Positions 29,069 to 39,228 of a stretch of 64,000 nucleotides of DNA are shown here, piece after piece. The stretch covers positions 682,001-746,000 of the forward strand of contig JBJLEF010000001.1 in assembly GCA_045565995.1 (NCBI GenBank). The letters are read 5' to 3'. Position 1 is the stretch's first letter; every line of letters begins with the position of its first letter. The notes beneath the pieces are model-generated. The model made no database searches. It was not told the DNA's origin and saw only the letters and a program-made list of their open reading frames with translations. Made by a program: the position numbers and the translations under genes. This DNA is from UBA721 sp002705165 (GTDB lineage: Bacteria > Planctomycetota > Planctomycetia > Pirellulales > Pirellulaceae).

Positions 29069-31123
29069 ATGCCCAATAAGTTGGCCAACGAATCCAGTCC
29101 ATACCTCCTGCAACATCAAAACAATCCAGTCAATTGGTACCCCTGGGGTAACGAAGCGCTGCAACGCGCCAAAGACGAATGTAAACCAATCTTTCTCTCA
29201 ATCGGTTACTCAGCCTGTCACTGGTGTCATGTCATGGAGCATGAGAGTTTCGAAGATGAAGCGATCGCAAATTTGCTCAACGAGAAATTCATTAACATTA
29301 AGGTCGATCGCGAGGAACGACCTGATCTGGACCAGATCTATATGAATGCCGTTCAGATTCTTACCGGGCACGGTGGCTGGCCGATGAGTGTATTCCTAAC
29401 GCCAGAATTGAAGCCCTTCTTTGGTGGAACATATTGGCCACCTCAACAACGCGGACAGATGCCCGGTTTCACCCAGGTGATCGAAGGTGTCGACCGAGCA
29501 TGGACAAATCGAAATGATCAGGCACTGGCCTATGCCGAGGAACTCACCGAAAAGCTTCAGCGTGTCGGCTTTGGCAAATCAGACGATAAGCCATCACTTG
29601 CTAATGAGTATATCGACGCAGCATTAGTTGCCTTAGAAAACAATTTCGATTTCCAGCACGGGGGGTTTGGAACCGCTCCAAAATTCCCCAATGCAATGAA
29701 TCTGGAACTACTTCTGCGCAGTTGGACTCGAACTGAGAATCAAACCTTACTCGATATGGTTCGGCTCAATCTAGACAAAATGGCACTAGGGGGAATCTAT
29801 GATCATCTGGGGGGCGGCTTTGCACGTTATAGTGTCGATGCCCGCTGGTTGGTACCACACTTTGAAAAAATGCTCTATGACAATGGGCAGTTAGTTGACA
29901 TCTATCTGCACGCTTATCAGGTCACGGGAAGTAAGCTTTATGAACAGACGGTTCGCGACACCTGCGACTACATCCTGCACACGATGACTGATCCGGAGTA
30001 CGGATGTTTTTATAGCACCGAAGATGCGGACAGTGAAGGGGAAGAAGGTAAGTTTTACGTTTGGTCAAAAGCAGAAGTCCTTGATGTATTAGGAAATGAA
30101 TACGGAGAAACATTCTGCCAAACTTATGACATCACTGAACGTGGTAATTTTGAAGGTCATAATATCCCCAATTTGGCTAAGCCCCTGGAGCGTGAAAGCG
30201 ATTTTTCCAAAGCGAAACAGCGTTTACTTGAACAGCGATCCAAACGTATCCGCCCCGGCCTCGATGACAAGGTATTAGTCAGTTGGAATGCGTTGATGAT
30301 TCAATCAATGGCTCAGGCAGGTGTTATTCTAAACGAACCCCGGTATCTCAATGCGGCCGTCCAGGCATCCGAATTTATTCTGCAACACATGACGAATTCC
30401 ACCGCAGGGGAAAGCCTACGTTTGCTTCATAGCTGGCGTCATGGCAAAGCCAAGCTCAATGCCTATCTCGACGACTACAGTTATCTGGCCAATGCTTATA
30501 CGACGCTTTACGAATGTACTGCAGACAGTCAATGGCTCGATCAGGCTGTGGCATTAACGGAAACAGCTTTAAAGCACTTTTTGGACCAGCAAGACGGTGG
30601 ATTTTTCTTCACCTCTGATGACCATGAGCAACTCATCACTCGCAACAAAGACAGTTTTGATTCCAGCGTACCCAGTGGTAATTCGATGATGGCTTATGTC
30701 TTAGTGAGGCTGGGGAAACTTTGTAACAACATACGATGGCTGGAAATCGCGGAGCAGACGATTCAAAATTCAGCTCTCGCCCTGCAACGTGCACCCAGTG
30801 GTTGTGGCCAAATGCTGTTAGCACTGGATTTGTTACTGAATGACACTCAGGAATTAGTTATCGCCACGGATCAGGAAAGCGAGCGAGATGAGATAAAGCA
30901 ACAACTTTACTCCGGATTTATTCCACGACGAACGATTGCTTACATCAACCATGCTGATACAACTTCCACGGCCAATGTCCTTAGCGGGCTCGGGAAGAGC
31001 CGAACACTCATCGATAATCAAACCACGGTTTACATCTGCCGAAATTTTTCGTGCCAAAAACCGCTTTCGAATCGTGGCGAAATCAAGTCCGCATTCGATA
31101 CAATGAAATCAGTATTCTCCTGA
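29069..31123 (+). CDS. DUF255 / thioredoxin-domain protein (YyaL/SSP411 family)
   Basis: The protein has 684 residues. The N-terminal thioredoxin-like domain opens MPNKLANESSPYLLQHQNNP, a family hallmark, and carries CHWCH (CxxC) near residue 50. The remainder is a six-hairpin glycosidase-like barrel, as in N-acylglucosamine epimerase folds (YDNGQLVDIYLHAYQ, SWNALMIQSMAQAG). The enzymatic role of this family is unsettled. It lies 14 bp after panB, so it is likely cotranscribed. Confidence 0.92.
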   Translation: MPNKLANESSPYLLQHQNNPVNWYPWGNEALQRAKDECKPIFLSIGYSACHWCHVMEHESFEDEAIANLLNEKFINIKVDREERPDLDQIYMNAVQILTGHGGWPMSVFLTPELKPFFGGTYWPPQQRGQMPGFTQVIEGVDRAWTNRNDQALAYAEELTEKLQRVGFGKSDDKPSLANEYIDAALVALENNFDFQHGGFGTAPKFPNAMNLELLLRSWTRTENQTLLDMVRLNLDKMALGGIYDHLGGGFARYSVDARWLVPHFEKMLYDNGQLVDIYLHAYQVTGSKLYEQTVRDTCDYILHTMTDPEYGCFYSTEDADSEGEEGKFYVWSKAEVLDVLGNEYGETFCQTYDITERGNFEGHNIPNLAKPLERESDFSKAKQRLLEQRSKRIRPGLDDKVLVSWNALMIQSMAQAGVILNEPRYLNAAVQASEFILQHMTNSTAGESLRLLHSWRHGKAKLNAYLDDYSYLANAYTTLYECTADSQWLDQAVALTETALKHFLDQQDGGFFFTSDDHEQLITRNKDSFDSSVPSGNSMMAYVLVRLGKLCNNIRWLEIAEQTIQNSALALQRAPSGCGQMLLALDLLLNDTQELVIATDQESERDEIKQQLYSGFIPRRTIAYINHADTTSTANVLSGLGKSRTLIDNQTTVYICRNFSCQKPLSNRGEIKSAFDTMKSVFS

Positions 31124-31165
31124 TTACCTATAAACCCTCGGCACTCAAAGGCACGAGCAAGCAAC

Positions 31166-32434
31166 ATGTGGGCACGTAAACGCTTCGATCTTAGCTGGCT
31201 GGATATCGGCTACGGCTTACTCCAATGCCTCCGGATAGGTGGTAGCGTGGAACCCTATTACGTTAACCAATCGTGGAAGGACTCTCGACATCCGTTTACT
31301 TGCCTCAGCGTTCGCACTGGCTTTGACCTCTTGCTAAGCGCTCTCAATTTACCCAAAAATAGTGAAATCATCGTCAGTGCGTTGACGATTGAGGGCATGC
31401 TAAAAATCATTGAAGCACATGGACTCGTTGCTGTACCGGTCGATATTGAGACGGATACGCTGGCCCCTTCTGTAGAACAAATCGAGTCCGTGATTACAGA
31501 CAAAACCAAACTGATTCTGATTGCCCATCTTTTTGGATCGCGAATCAACCTGGATACTATTGCTCAAGTCGCTCAAAAACATCAACTACTGTTGATCGAA
31601 GATTGTGCTCAACAATTTGACGGTATGCCCGAAGGGCGCCAGGATGTTGCTGATGTTTCCATGTATAGTTTTGGGCCGATTAAAACTGCGACCGCATTGG
31701 GAGGAGCCGTCTTTTCAGTAGCTCAGAAAAAACTTGCTGATCAATTGACCGGTCTGGAATCCAAATACCCTAAACGCTCACGAAGTTTCTTCTTTCGCCG
31801 TTTATTGAAATACAGTTTTCTAAAGTTCATTTCCTACAAACTGACGTTTGCAATGTTTGTAGGCATCATGAAACTGATGGGAAAGGACTACAACGAACTT
31901 TTAAAGGTGAGTACTCGAGGTTTCTCTGGCCCTGAATTTTTCAAGCTGATTCGCCGGCGTCCAAGTTCGCCATTAGTCGTCTTACTTGCCCGGAAACTCC
32001 GGCGGTTTAATGGGAAGTCAATCACCATTCAGCGCGAATTAGGGGAGTACCTGAAAACAATCCTTCACAACCAGTCGGGGCATCAGGTTGCGGGGAGCAA
32101 TGCCCCTTCTAACCACTACTGGGTCTTCCCCACATTGGTCAGTGATCCAGCCGGGGTGGAATTGCATTTACGAGCAGCCGGCATCGATGCAAACCGACGT
32201 GGGAGTATGGTGGTTGTTCAACCACCGGAAGGTCATACCTGCAGTTACCCCGATAATGCCGAATACATTTTGGCGAACTCCGTATTCCTGCCGGTGTACA
32301 AACCCATGACTAAACAGACCATGGACACGTTTGCGGCTACGGTGGCCGCTGGAGATGTGGCGGCAGACCTTACGTCGACTCGCGCTGATGCTTGTGTCCA
32401 TAGCGTCCCTGAAAGTCTTGCACAGGATACTTAA
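31166..32434 (+). CDS. DegT/DnrJ/EryC1/StrS-family PLP protein
   Basis: The protein has 422 residues in the fold-type I PLP family that often makes amino sugars. Motifs include IIVSALTIEGMLKIIEAHG, VPVDIETDTLAP, LLIEDCAQQFDG, and the cofactor lysine in SFGPIKTATALGG. C-terminal features of the sugar aminotransferases are weak, so it might be a divergent aminotransferase or dehydratase rather than a standard one. It begins 42 bp after the DUF255 gene. Its 3' end overlaps the convergent mazG-like gene by 65 bp. Confidence 0.8.
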   Translation: MWARKRFDLSWLDIGYGLLQCLRIGGSVEPYYVNQSWKDSRHPFTCLSVRTGFDLLLSALNLPKNSEIIVSALTIEGMLKIIEAHGLVAVPVDIETDTLAPSVEQIESVITDKTKLILIAHLFGSRINLDTIAQVAQKHQLLLIEDCAQQFDGMPEGRQDVADVSMYSFGPIKTATALGGAVFSVAQKKLADQLTGLESKYPKRSRSFFFRRLLKYSFLKFISYKLTFAMFVGIMKLMGKDYNELLKVSTRGFSGPEFFKLIRRRPSSPLVVLLARKLRRFNGKSITIQRELGEYLKTILHNQSGHQVAGSNAPSNHYWVFPTLVSDPAGVELHLRAAGIDANRRGSMVVVQPPEGHTCSYPDNAEYILANSVFLPVYKPMTKQTMDTFAATVAAGDVAADLTSTRADACVHSVPESLAQDT

Positions 32435-32744
32435 GCCTGTTCTTTTGCATTTTCCTTTCGATCGTATCTGAGACGTCGATTCCGAGTTGGTTTGCCAACG
32501 CCAAGGCATAGCACATCACGTCAGCCAATTCTTCACCAACCGCTTCCAGTTTTTCAGAATCCTGCGTAACTTCCCGGGATTCCTCCATCGAAATCCACTG
32601 GAAGTGTTCCATTAATTCTGCTGCTTCGATGGCCATCGACATGCTAATGTTTTTCGGTGAGTGAAACTGATTCCAATCTCTTTCATCTACAAAATCAGCG
32701 ATCAATTGTGCCAGCTCACTGACGGTTGTTGTTAGATCATTCAT
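32370..32744 (-). CDS. MazG-like nucleotide pyrophosphohydrolase
   Basis: The 124-residue all-helical protein matches the RS21-C6/iMazG type, which hydrolyses (d)NTPs such as dCTP to monophosphate and pyrophosphate. It has AIEAAELMEHFQW and EELADVMCYALALANQLG, giving the four acidic Mg ligands. Its ATG at 32744 shares one base with the larC stop (TAATG), a coupled arrangement. The opposite end overlaps the convergent PLP gene by 65 bp, so its last residues are shared with that gene on the other strand. Confidence 0.88.
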   Translation of the reverse strand: MNDLTTTVSELAQLIADFVDERDWNQFHSPKNISMSMAIEAAELMEHFQWISMEESREVTQDSEKLEAVGEELADVMCYALALANQLGIDVSDTIERKMQKNRLKYPVQDFQGRYGHKHQREST

Positions 32745-33925
32745 TACTGCTCATCCCGCGACTTCAGATAAGATGCTGTCGCTTCCTGATATACGGTTTG
32801 TATGGAAACTTCATTGGCTTCACTAATTCTGCGACATGCTTCATATTCAGGCGAAAAACGTTGAGCTCCATCGGGGAGTGTTGCGAGCTTTCCCTCCAAA
32901 GTCCCCCATTGGGTTTCCACATCATGAGCTTCTCGAGGCAAGATATGTCGGCTCGCTAACCACTTACGAATACCAATCGTCGAAGTTTGTTTGAAGAGAA
33001 TTCTCTCAAGTCGCTGAACATCGGCTGCCCAGCACAACACCGTCAGTTTCACTCCCGGTCGATTCTTCTTCATCTGTATCGAAGACGAATAGACATCCAG
33101 AGCTCCGGCTTCGCCAAGCAGTTGGGCACAATGACCAATAATTTCACCGGAAGTGTCATCGAGGTTCGTTTCTAGAACCCAGATTTGGTCGGCCACGGAA
33201 GACTCGTCTGCCTCGCCGATCAACAATCGAAGGATATTACCCTGCGTTTCCAGTTCTTTGTCTCCGGCACCATACGCAATCGTATCAATTTTCATCGGTG
33301 GCAGATGACCAAATTGATCAACAATCGTCGACACGATCGCAGCGCCGGTCGGAGTCGTTAATTCACACTCAACGTCACTCCGAGCAATGGGGATCCCCTT
33401 CAACAATTCAGCCGTCGCAGGCGCTGGAATACTAACACGACCGTGCGCGATTTTCACAAAGCCATGACCGGTAGGGATGGGTGAACACTCTATTCGCTCC
33501 ACACCTAATAAATCCCAGCCGATCGCGCTACCTACAATATCAGCAATCGAATCCACCGCACCAACTTCGTGAAAATGAACTTGGCGAAGTGTCGAGCCAT
33601 GCACGTGGGCTTCTGCCTTACCAAGCCGAGTGAAAATACGTTTTGCTAGTTCCTTTTGAGAACTTGTCAGGACATCACTTCCATCAATCATCTCAGTAAT
33701 GTGATGCAGATGGCGATGAGCATGTTCCGGTTCGTGTTCAACCGTCACACTCGTTGCTCGAAATCCTTTCTTTTTGACTTCCGTGGCTACTAACCGACAG
33801 TCAGGCAAACCGAGAGAGTCTATCCCCGCTTGAATGGCCTTTAAATCAACCCCGGCATCCACTAAGGCGCCTAACGTCATATCTCCGGATATCCCACTCA
33901 TACAATCCAAATAAGCAATCTTCAT
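32744..33925 (-). CDS. larC: Nickel-pincer cofactor insertion protein LarC
   Basis: LarC inserts nickel into the pincer nucleotide cofactor used by lactate racemase LarA and its relatives. From ATG 33925 the protein is 393 residues and opens MKIAYLDCMSGISGDMTLGA, the family signature. The His-rich segment (EHEPEHAHRHLHHI) and SIPAPATAELLKGIP are present. A frame upstream to 34042 would overlap the divergent methyltransferase and is rejected. The stop overlaps the mazG start by one base. No larA, larB or larE is seen in the window. Confidence 0.92.
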   Translation of the reverse strand: MKIAYLDCMSGISGDMTLGALVDAGVDLKAIQAGIDSLGLPDCRLVATEVKKKGFRATSVTVEHEPEHAHRHLHHITEMIDGSDVLTSSQKELAKRIFTRLGKAEAHVHGSTLRQVHFHEVGAVDSIADIVGSAIGWDLLGVERIECSPIPTGHGFVKIAHGRVSIPAPATAELLKGIPIARSDVECELTTPTGAAIVSTIVDQFGHLPPMKIDTIAYGAGDKELETQGNILRLLIGEADESSVADQIWVLETNLDDTSGEIIGHCAQLLGEAGALDVYSSSIQMKKNRPGVKLTVLCWAADVQRLERILFKQTSTIGIRKWLASRHILPREAHDVETQWGTLEGKLATLPDGAQRFSPEYEACRRISEANEVSIQTVYQEATASYLKSRDEQ

Positions 33926-34022
33926 CTCTCTTCTTTCATCGTTTGGATGTGACTTGGCGCCGAACTTTCTCACGTACGCTTCGTTTAATATACCGTAGTC
34001 GGTACATGGTAGAATATGGCCC

Positions 34023-34826
34023 ATGGCCAAGTACAAAAACAAACCTCCATGGCAATTACCTAAAGGTGTGTCACATGGATTGTGGGATTACACACAGTCA
34101 GAATTCATCGCGGAGGACTATGACGAGTATTTTTCATACACAAGTTTGTTCGAACTTGATCAGGGTATCGTGCTGGATACGCTTGAGCGAGTAGGGAAAA
34201 AGGGCGATTTGGTTGCCGACCTAGGTTGCGGGACAGGTCGTGCATTGGAGCCGGTTGTTCAGTCGGGCTATCGCGGGTTGGCTATCGATCTTTCCTGGCC
34301 TATGTTACGAGTAGTTCAGCAAAAGTCTAACGAACAAAATTTAGACATCCAGTGTCTACGGGCAAATCTTGTGGAATTGGGGATCATGGCTGACAATTCA
34401 GTCGATCATTGTATCTGTCTGTTCAGCACACTGGGGATGATCAGTGGAGCAGAGAATCGCCAAACTTGTGTGGAGCATATCTCGAGAATACTCAAGCCCG
34501 ATGGCCGCTTTATACTTCACATCCATAACTACTGGTACAACCTATATGACCCTGGCGGGCCCAAGTGGTTAATTGGGAATTGGTTTAAAAGCTTGTTTTC
34601 TTCCAAGTTGGAACGAGGTGACCGACACTTTAGTTACCGCGCAGTCCCCAACATGTTCTTGCACGTTTTTCGCTATCGTGAAATCAAGAAGGCCCTCGCC
34701 AAAGCGGGGTTGCACATCGAAAAGACCGTACCGCTACATGCTAAACGTCAAAAACCACTCGCAAAGCCCTGGCTATGGCGGGACTTGCGGGCCAATGGGT
34801 GGATATTCGTTATTCGCCATCGATAA
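34023..34826 (+). CDS. Class I SAM-dependent methyltransferase
   Basis: The 267-residue protein has motif I ADLGCGTGRALE near residue 68 and a post-I acidic residue in GLAIDLSWPMLR, followed by a typical NSVDHCICLFSTLGMI region and ISRILKPDGRFILHIHN. This is the UbiE/Methyltransf_11 fold. The substrate is unknown. It is divergent from larC with about 97 bp between starts. Confidence 0.85.
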   Translation: MAKYKNKPPWQLPKGVSHGLWDYTQSEFIAEDYDEYFSYTSLFELDQGIVLDTLERVGKKGDLVADLGCGTGRALEPVVQSGYRGLAIDLSWPMLRVVQQKSNEQNLDIQCLRANLVELGIMADNSVDHCICLFSTLGMISGAENRQTCVEHISRILKPDGRFILHIHNYWYNLYDPGGPKWLIGNWFKSLFSSKLERGDRHFSYRAVPNMFLHVFRYREIKKALAKAGLHIEKTVPLHAKRQKPLAKPWLWRDLRANGWIFVIRHR

Positions 34827-34878
34827 CCTAACGTTAGACTGCGTGAATGTGAGTTATTCAATCTTGGCTTTTAGCCCG

Positions 34879-34907
34879 TTGTGAGGTTGACGATACGAGT
34901 TTATAAT
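34879..34907 (+). promoter_or_regulatory. Candidate sigma-70 promoter of gap
   Basis: TTGTGA (34879-34884) lies 17 bp before a perfect TATAAT (34902-34907), 122 bp ahead of the gap start codon. A closer TTGACG (34887) has only nine bases of spacing and is not used here. Confidence 0.4.
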
Positions 34908-35028
34908 TTCGTTTCTGCCGCAAAATGAGTCCAAAAACACTTGTTTTAGCGACCGATGAGAATGTGAGTCACATCCGATTCACAAGTACCATATAGAAGC
35001 TCTTAATTTGAGTTGAAGGGAGAATAAC

Positions 35029-36054
<1,026 letters not shown>

Positions 36055-36085
36055 TTTCAAGTTATCGCCTAACGAAGGTATAACT

Positions 36086-36118
36086 AACCGCAGAGGTTTC
36101 CAACCTCTGCGGTTTTTT
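36086..36118 (+). terminator. Rho-independent terminator behind gap
   Basis: AACCGCAGAGG (36086-36096) pairs perfectly with CCTCTGCGGTT (36104-36114) across TTTCCAA, and the second arm runs into a T stretch. It sits 31 bp past the stop. Confidence 0.93.
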
Positions 36119-36144
36119 CATGACATTTCAAAACGATAAATACC

Positions 36145-37827
36145 ATGATCCACTTTGACGAACTCAATGCACCTCGACCGAACATCAATGACATTGATGA
36201 CGAAAGCTCAGCAATTCTGGATAAAATCCAGGCTTCTAAGCAACTAGATGATGTTCTCAACTCGATGAAGCAATGGGACCAACAACGACGTGAAGTTGGT
36301 ACTTATCTCGCTTTGGTCTATCTCCGATTCACTCAAAACACTACTGATGAACAGGCAAAAGCGGAGAAGGACCAATCTGATAAGATGCGTCCGAAATTGA
36401 CCGAATTGGACAATCGCATCAAAAAAGCCTTAGTTCAACACGCTTGCAGAAGTGAGCTTGAGCAACAAGTCGGTTCACAAATGTTCAGTCTGTGGGAATC
36501 GGAAATCCCAACCTTCGACCCCGCGATTGCCGACGATCTGATCGAAGAATCGGGGCTGGAATCTCAGTACACCACTCTAACCGCCTCCGCTGAGTTTGAA
36601 TTTGACAATGAAACTCATAACCATTCCACCATTGGAAAGTACCGCGAATATGCGGACCGGGATCTGCGGCACGGAGCGGAACAGGTCAAATGGCAATGGT
36701 TCAACGAGAATGGTGAAGAACTGGATGATCTCTATCACACGATGGTAAACCTGCGTCACGGTATGGCTCAAAAACTCGGCTTCAACAACTATGTCGAACT
36801 CGGGTATTTGAAGATGTGCCGTGTGGACTACAACCAGGCCGACGTCGCGCGGTATCGCCAGATGGTACAGCAACATGTAACTCCGCTGGGAAATATCATT
36901 CGCCAGCAACAGGCGGAACAACTCGGCATCGACAAAACCATGTACTGGGACGAGGCTGTCTATCACAAAGAAGGGAACCCACTGCCACCACAGGAATATG
37001 ATGCCATGATTAAATTGGCGCAGGATATGTTTGATCAGCAAGGCTATGGTCTTGATGAATTCTTCCAATTAATGACCGACGGTGGTTACATGGACCTGCA
37101 AAGTCGCAAAGGAAAAGCTGGTGGTGGTTATTGCATGTCTTTCGACACGATTGGAATGCCGTTCATTTTTGCCAATTTCAAAGGCACGCGGGCGGATGTG
37201 GAAGTCTTCACACATGAAATGGGGCACGCGTTTCAAGGATACATGAGTCGGAATCAACCATGGACGGACTACCTCTGGCCAACCTACGAGTCGTGCGAAA
37301 TACACTCCATGGGCCTCGAGTTTCTCACCTATCCGCAGATGGATCTGTTCTTTGGAGAACGTGCGGAACAATTTCGACGGATTCACTTATCCAGCAGTCT
37401 GATGTTTCTCCCTTACGGAGTCAGTGTCGATGAATTCCAACATCGGGTCTACGAAAAGCCAGAGGCTACCCGGCATGAACGGCATGCCATGTGGAAAGAA
37501 ATCGAACAGGCTTATATGCCGTTCGTGGATTACGGTGACCTGCCACATGCTCCTAAAGGTGGGCGTTGGCATGACAAGCAACATATTTTCCGCTCCCCGT
37601 TCTATTACATTGATTACACACTTGCCCAAACGTGTGCGTTACAGTTCTGGATTCGTGCAGAACAAAATCGTAGTGCAGCGATGGAAGACTACGTTGCATT
37701 ATGCAAGCGTGGAGGCGAAGCACCTTTCCAACAACTAGTGAAAGATGCCCATCTGATTAGCCCATTCGAAGAAGGATGCCTGGAAAGTGTGGTGAAACAA
37801 AGTCGGGCAACCCTGGGATTTGAATAA
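36145..37827 (+). CDS. M3-family oligoendopeptidase
   Basis: This is a zinc metallopeptidase of 560 residues. The catalytic motif is EVFTHEMGHAFQGYMSRN (HExxH), with the downstream Glu in TYESCEIHSMGLEFLTYP. The rest is helical, as in PepF and the M3 fold, and the length fits. It should cleave short peptides in the cytoplasm; no signal peptide is seen. It starts 26 bp beyond the gap terminator. A TPR-like lipoprotein gene follows after 14 bp. Confidence 0.92.
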   Translation: MIHFDELNAPRPNINDIDDESSAILDKIQASKQLDDVLNSMKQWDQQRREVGTYLALVYLRFTQNTTDEQAKAEKDQSDKMRPKLTELDNRIKKALVQHACRSELEQQVGSQMFSLWESEIPTFDPAIADDLIEESGLESQYTTLTASAEFEFDNETHNHSTIGKYREYADRDLRHGAEQVKWQWFNENGEELDDLYHTMVNLRHGMAQKLGFNNYVELGYLKMCRVDYNQADVARYRQMVQQHVTPLGNIIRQQQAEQLGIDKTMYWDEAVYHKEGNPLPPQEYDAMIKLAQDMFDQQGYGLDEFFQLMTDGGYMDLQSRKGKAGGGYCMSFDTIGMPFIFANFKGTRADVEVFTHEMGHAFQGYMSRNQPWTDYLWPTYESCEIHSMGLEFLTYPQMDLFFGERAEQFRRIHLSSSLMFLPYGVSVDEFQHRVYEKPEATRHERHAMWKEIEQAYMPFVDYGDLPHAPKGGRWHDKQHIFRSPFYYIDYTLAQTCALQFWIRAEQNRSAAMEDYVALCKRGGEAPFQQLVKDAHLISPFEEGCLESVVKQSRATLGFE

Positions 37828-37841
37828 TCAGGTACATTCCC

Positions 37842-39104
37842 ATGAAACCTCTGTTCCACTCACTTACGTTCCTACTCATTATCTTTGTTTCCACAGTCAC
37901 TGCCTGCCTGTGGGATACCGATACACTGAACGAGGAAATGAGTGCGTCACCAACGGCTATTGAGTTGGTAACCGGAGCGTTTCCCAGACACAGCGAAACA
38001 TTCTATCGCTGGCGTATCAAAGATCGAACCGCCAAACTCGAACAAGGTAATGATGATCCTTTGCATTACGACGACATCGCCGTTGCTCATGACAAACTCC
38101 ATGAACAAGACAAGGCTATTGAATGGATGAAACGTAAAGAAGAGAAATATCCGGGCCACTATGAAACCTATGCAAATTTGGGGACATTCCATATTCATAG
38201 CGGTAATTTTTTGGAAGGCATTCGATATATTGAAAAGGCCCTCAACCTTAACTCGGCCGCGCACTTCAACCGTGAGCAATACCAGCTTTATGTTGTGCGT
38301 TATCTGCAATACCGTACTCAGCATGGCCAGTTTAAGGACGGTAAACTTTTATTACCACTCAGCCGCGACCCGTATCTAGAAAAACGTAATCCCAGACCTC
38401 GTAATCATGGCGGGGAGGTGGGAGAAGTCGAAGAGGTTCCCGAAAAAGGAATCAATAGCTTCTATTCCTTCATTGCAATCGATCTGGCCGATAAGACGGC
38501 AGAACAATACAACCCTGAGCATGTTCAAATGTCTGAAGAAGAAACGGCCAAAGCCGTCCAGGGGATTCTGGGGATGATGAGATTTGGTCACCATGACTCT
38601 CCCATCCTTCTGGAATGTCTAGCCGATCTTCTTGTCCCCCACCCGTCCCATGGTGTTGGTAATCGCATTGCTGCGCGAGCATTGCTTAAAGCCTCCTATG
38701 AAGTGGAGGACGAAACGGCTCGGGAAATGTATTATGAAAAGGCATGTCATGCGATCTTCCATCAAGAAGAGGTCGAAATTACTCCGCTTAAAGAAGCTTT
38801 CGCGCGTGAATTATCCCAAGCTGGAGAGTATCACGCTGATCTAGAGAATCTAGAAAAGTCCTGGATCGAATCGGGGGAAGATGTCGAGGCAAAATTCCGC
38901 GCTAAATTTTATCCGCGAAGCAAAGAGGATGGAAATCTGGCTTATTTCCCGGTTGAATTTGAACAAATCTCAAGGACCTCCTCACTAACCGAAGTCTCTC
39001 CCGCCTACCGCATCTTCATTCTACTCGCTTCGCTGCTACTGAGTATCTCCATTGCCGGACACCTATTGCCAAAAATATTAAGGTTCCGCCAAGGCAATTC
39101 ATAG
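37842..39104 (+). CDS. Secreted or lipoprotein TPR-like protein
   Basis: The protein has 420 residues. It opens MKPLFHSLTFLLIIFVSTVTAC, where the Cys at the end gives a possible lipobox. TPR-like helices follow (AVAHDKLHEQDKAIEWMKRKE, ETYANLGTFHIHSGNFLEG). A C-terminal membrane segment (IFILLASLLLSISIAGHLL) is also present. It could be anchored at both ends. No enzyme motif is seen. It follows the M3 peptidase after 14 bp and may share its transcript. Confidence 0.72.
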   Translation: MKPLFHSLTFLLIIFVSTVTACLWDTDTLNEEMSASPTAIELVTGAFPRHSETFYRWRIKDRTAKLEQGNDDPLHYDDIAVAHDKLHEQDKAIEWMKRKEEKYPGHYETYANLGTFHIHSGNFLEGIRYIEKALNLNSAAHFNREQYQLYVVRYLQYRTQHGQFKDGKLLLPLSRDPYLEKRNPRPRNHGGEVGEVEEVPEKGINSFYSFIAIDLADKTAEQYNPEHVQMSEEETAKAVQGILGMMRFGHHDSPILLECLADLLVPHPSHGVGNRIAARALLKASYEVEDETAREMYYEKACHAIFHQEEVEITPLKEAFARELSQAGEYHADLENLEKSWIESGEDVEAKFRAKFYPRSKEDGNLAYFPVEFEQISRTSSLTEVSPAYRIFILLASLLLSISIAGHLLPKILRFRQGNS

Positions 39105-39228
39105 GGTACTAACAAAATCCATATTTACCCATAGCAACTCAAACTTCTATACTTCTCAGTTAATAGTCACTGCCTACTTTGATAGTGACCAATAACCAAT
39201 CATTCACTTTTGCGTAGAGTTCCAGGAA

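Noticed and set aside
32744..34042. Longer larC start at 34042
   Set aside because: It would overlap the divergent methyltransferase, and LarC normally opens with MKIAYLDCMSG, at 33925.
34887..34907. TTGACG close to TATAAT upstream of gap
   Set aside because: The spacing is 9 bp. TTGTGA at 34879 gives a normal 17-bp spacing and is preferred.
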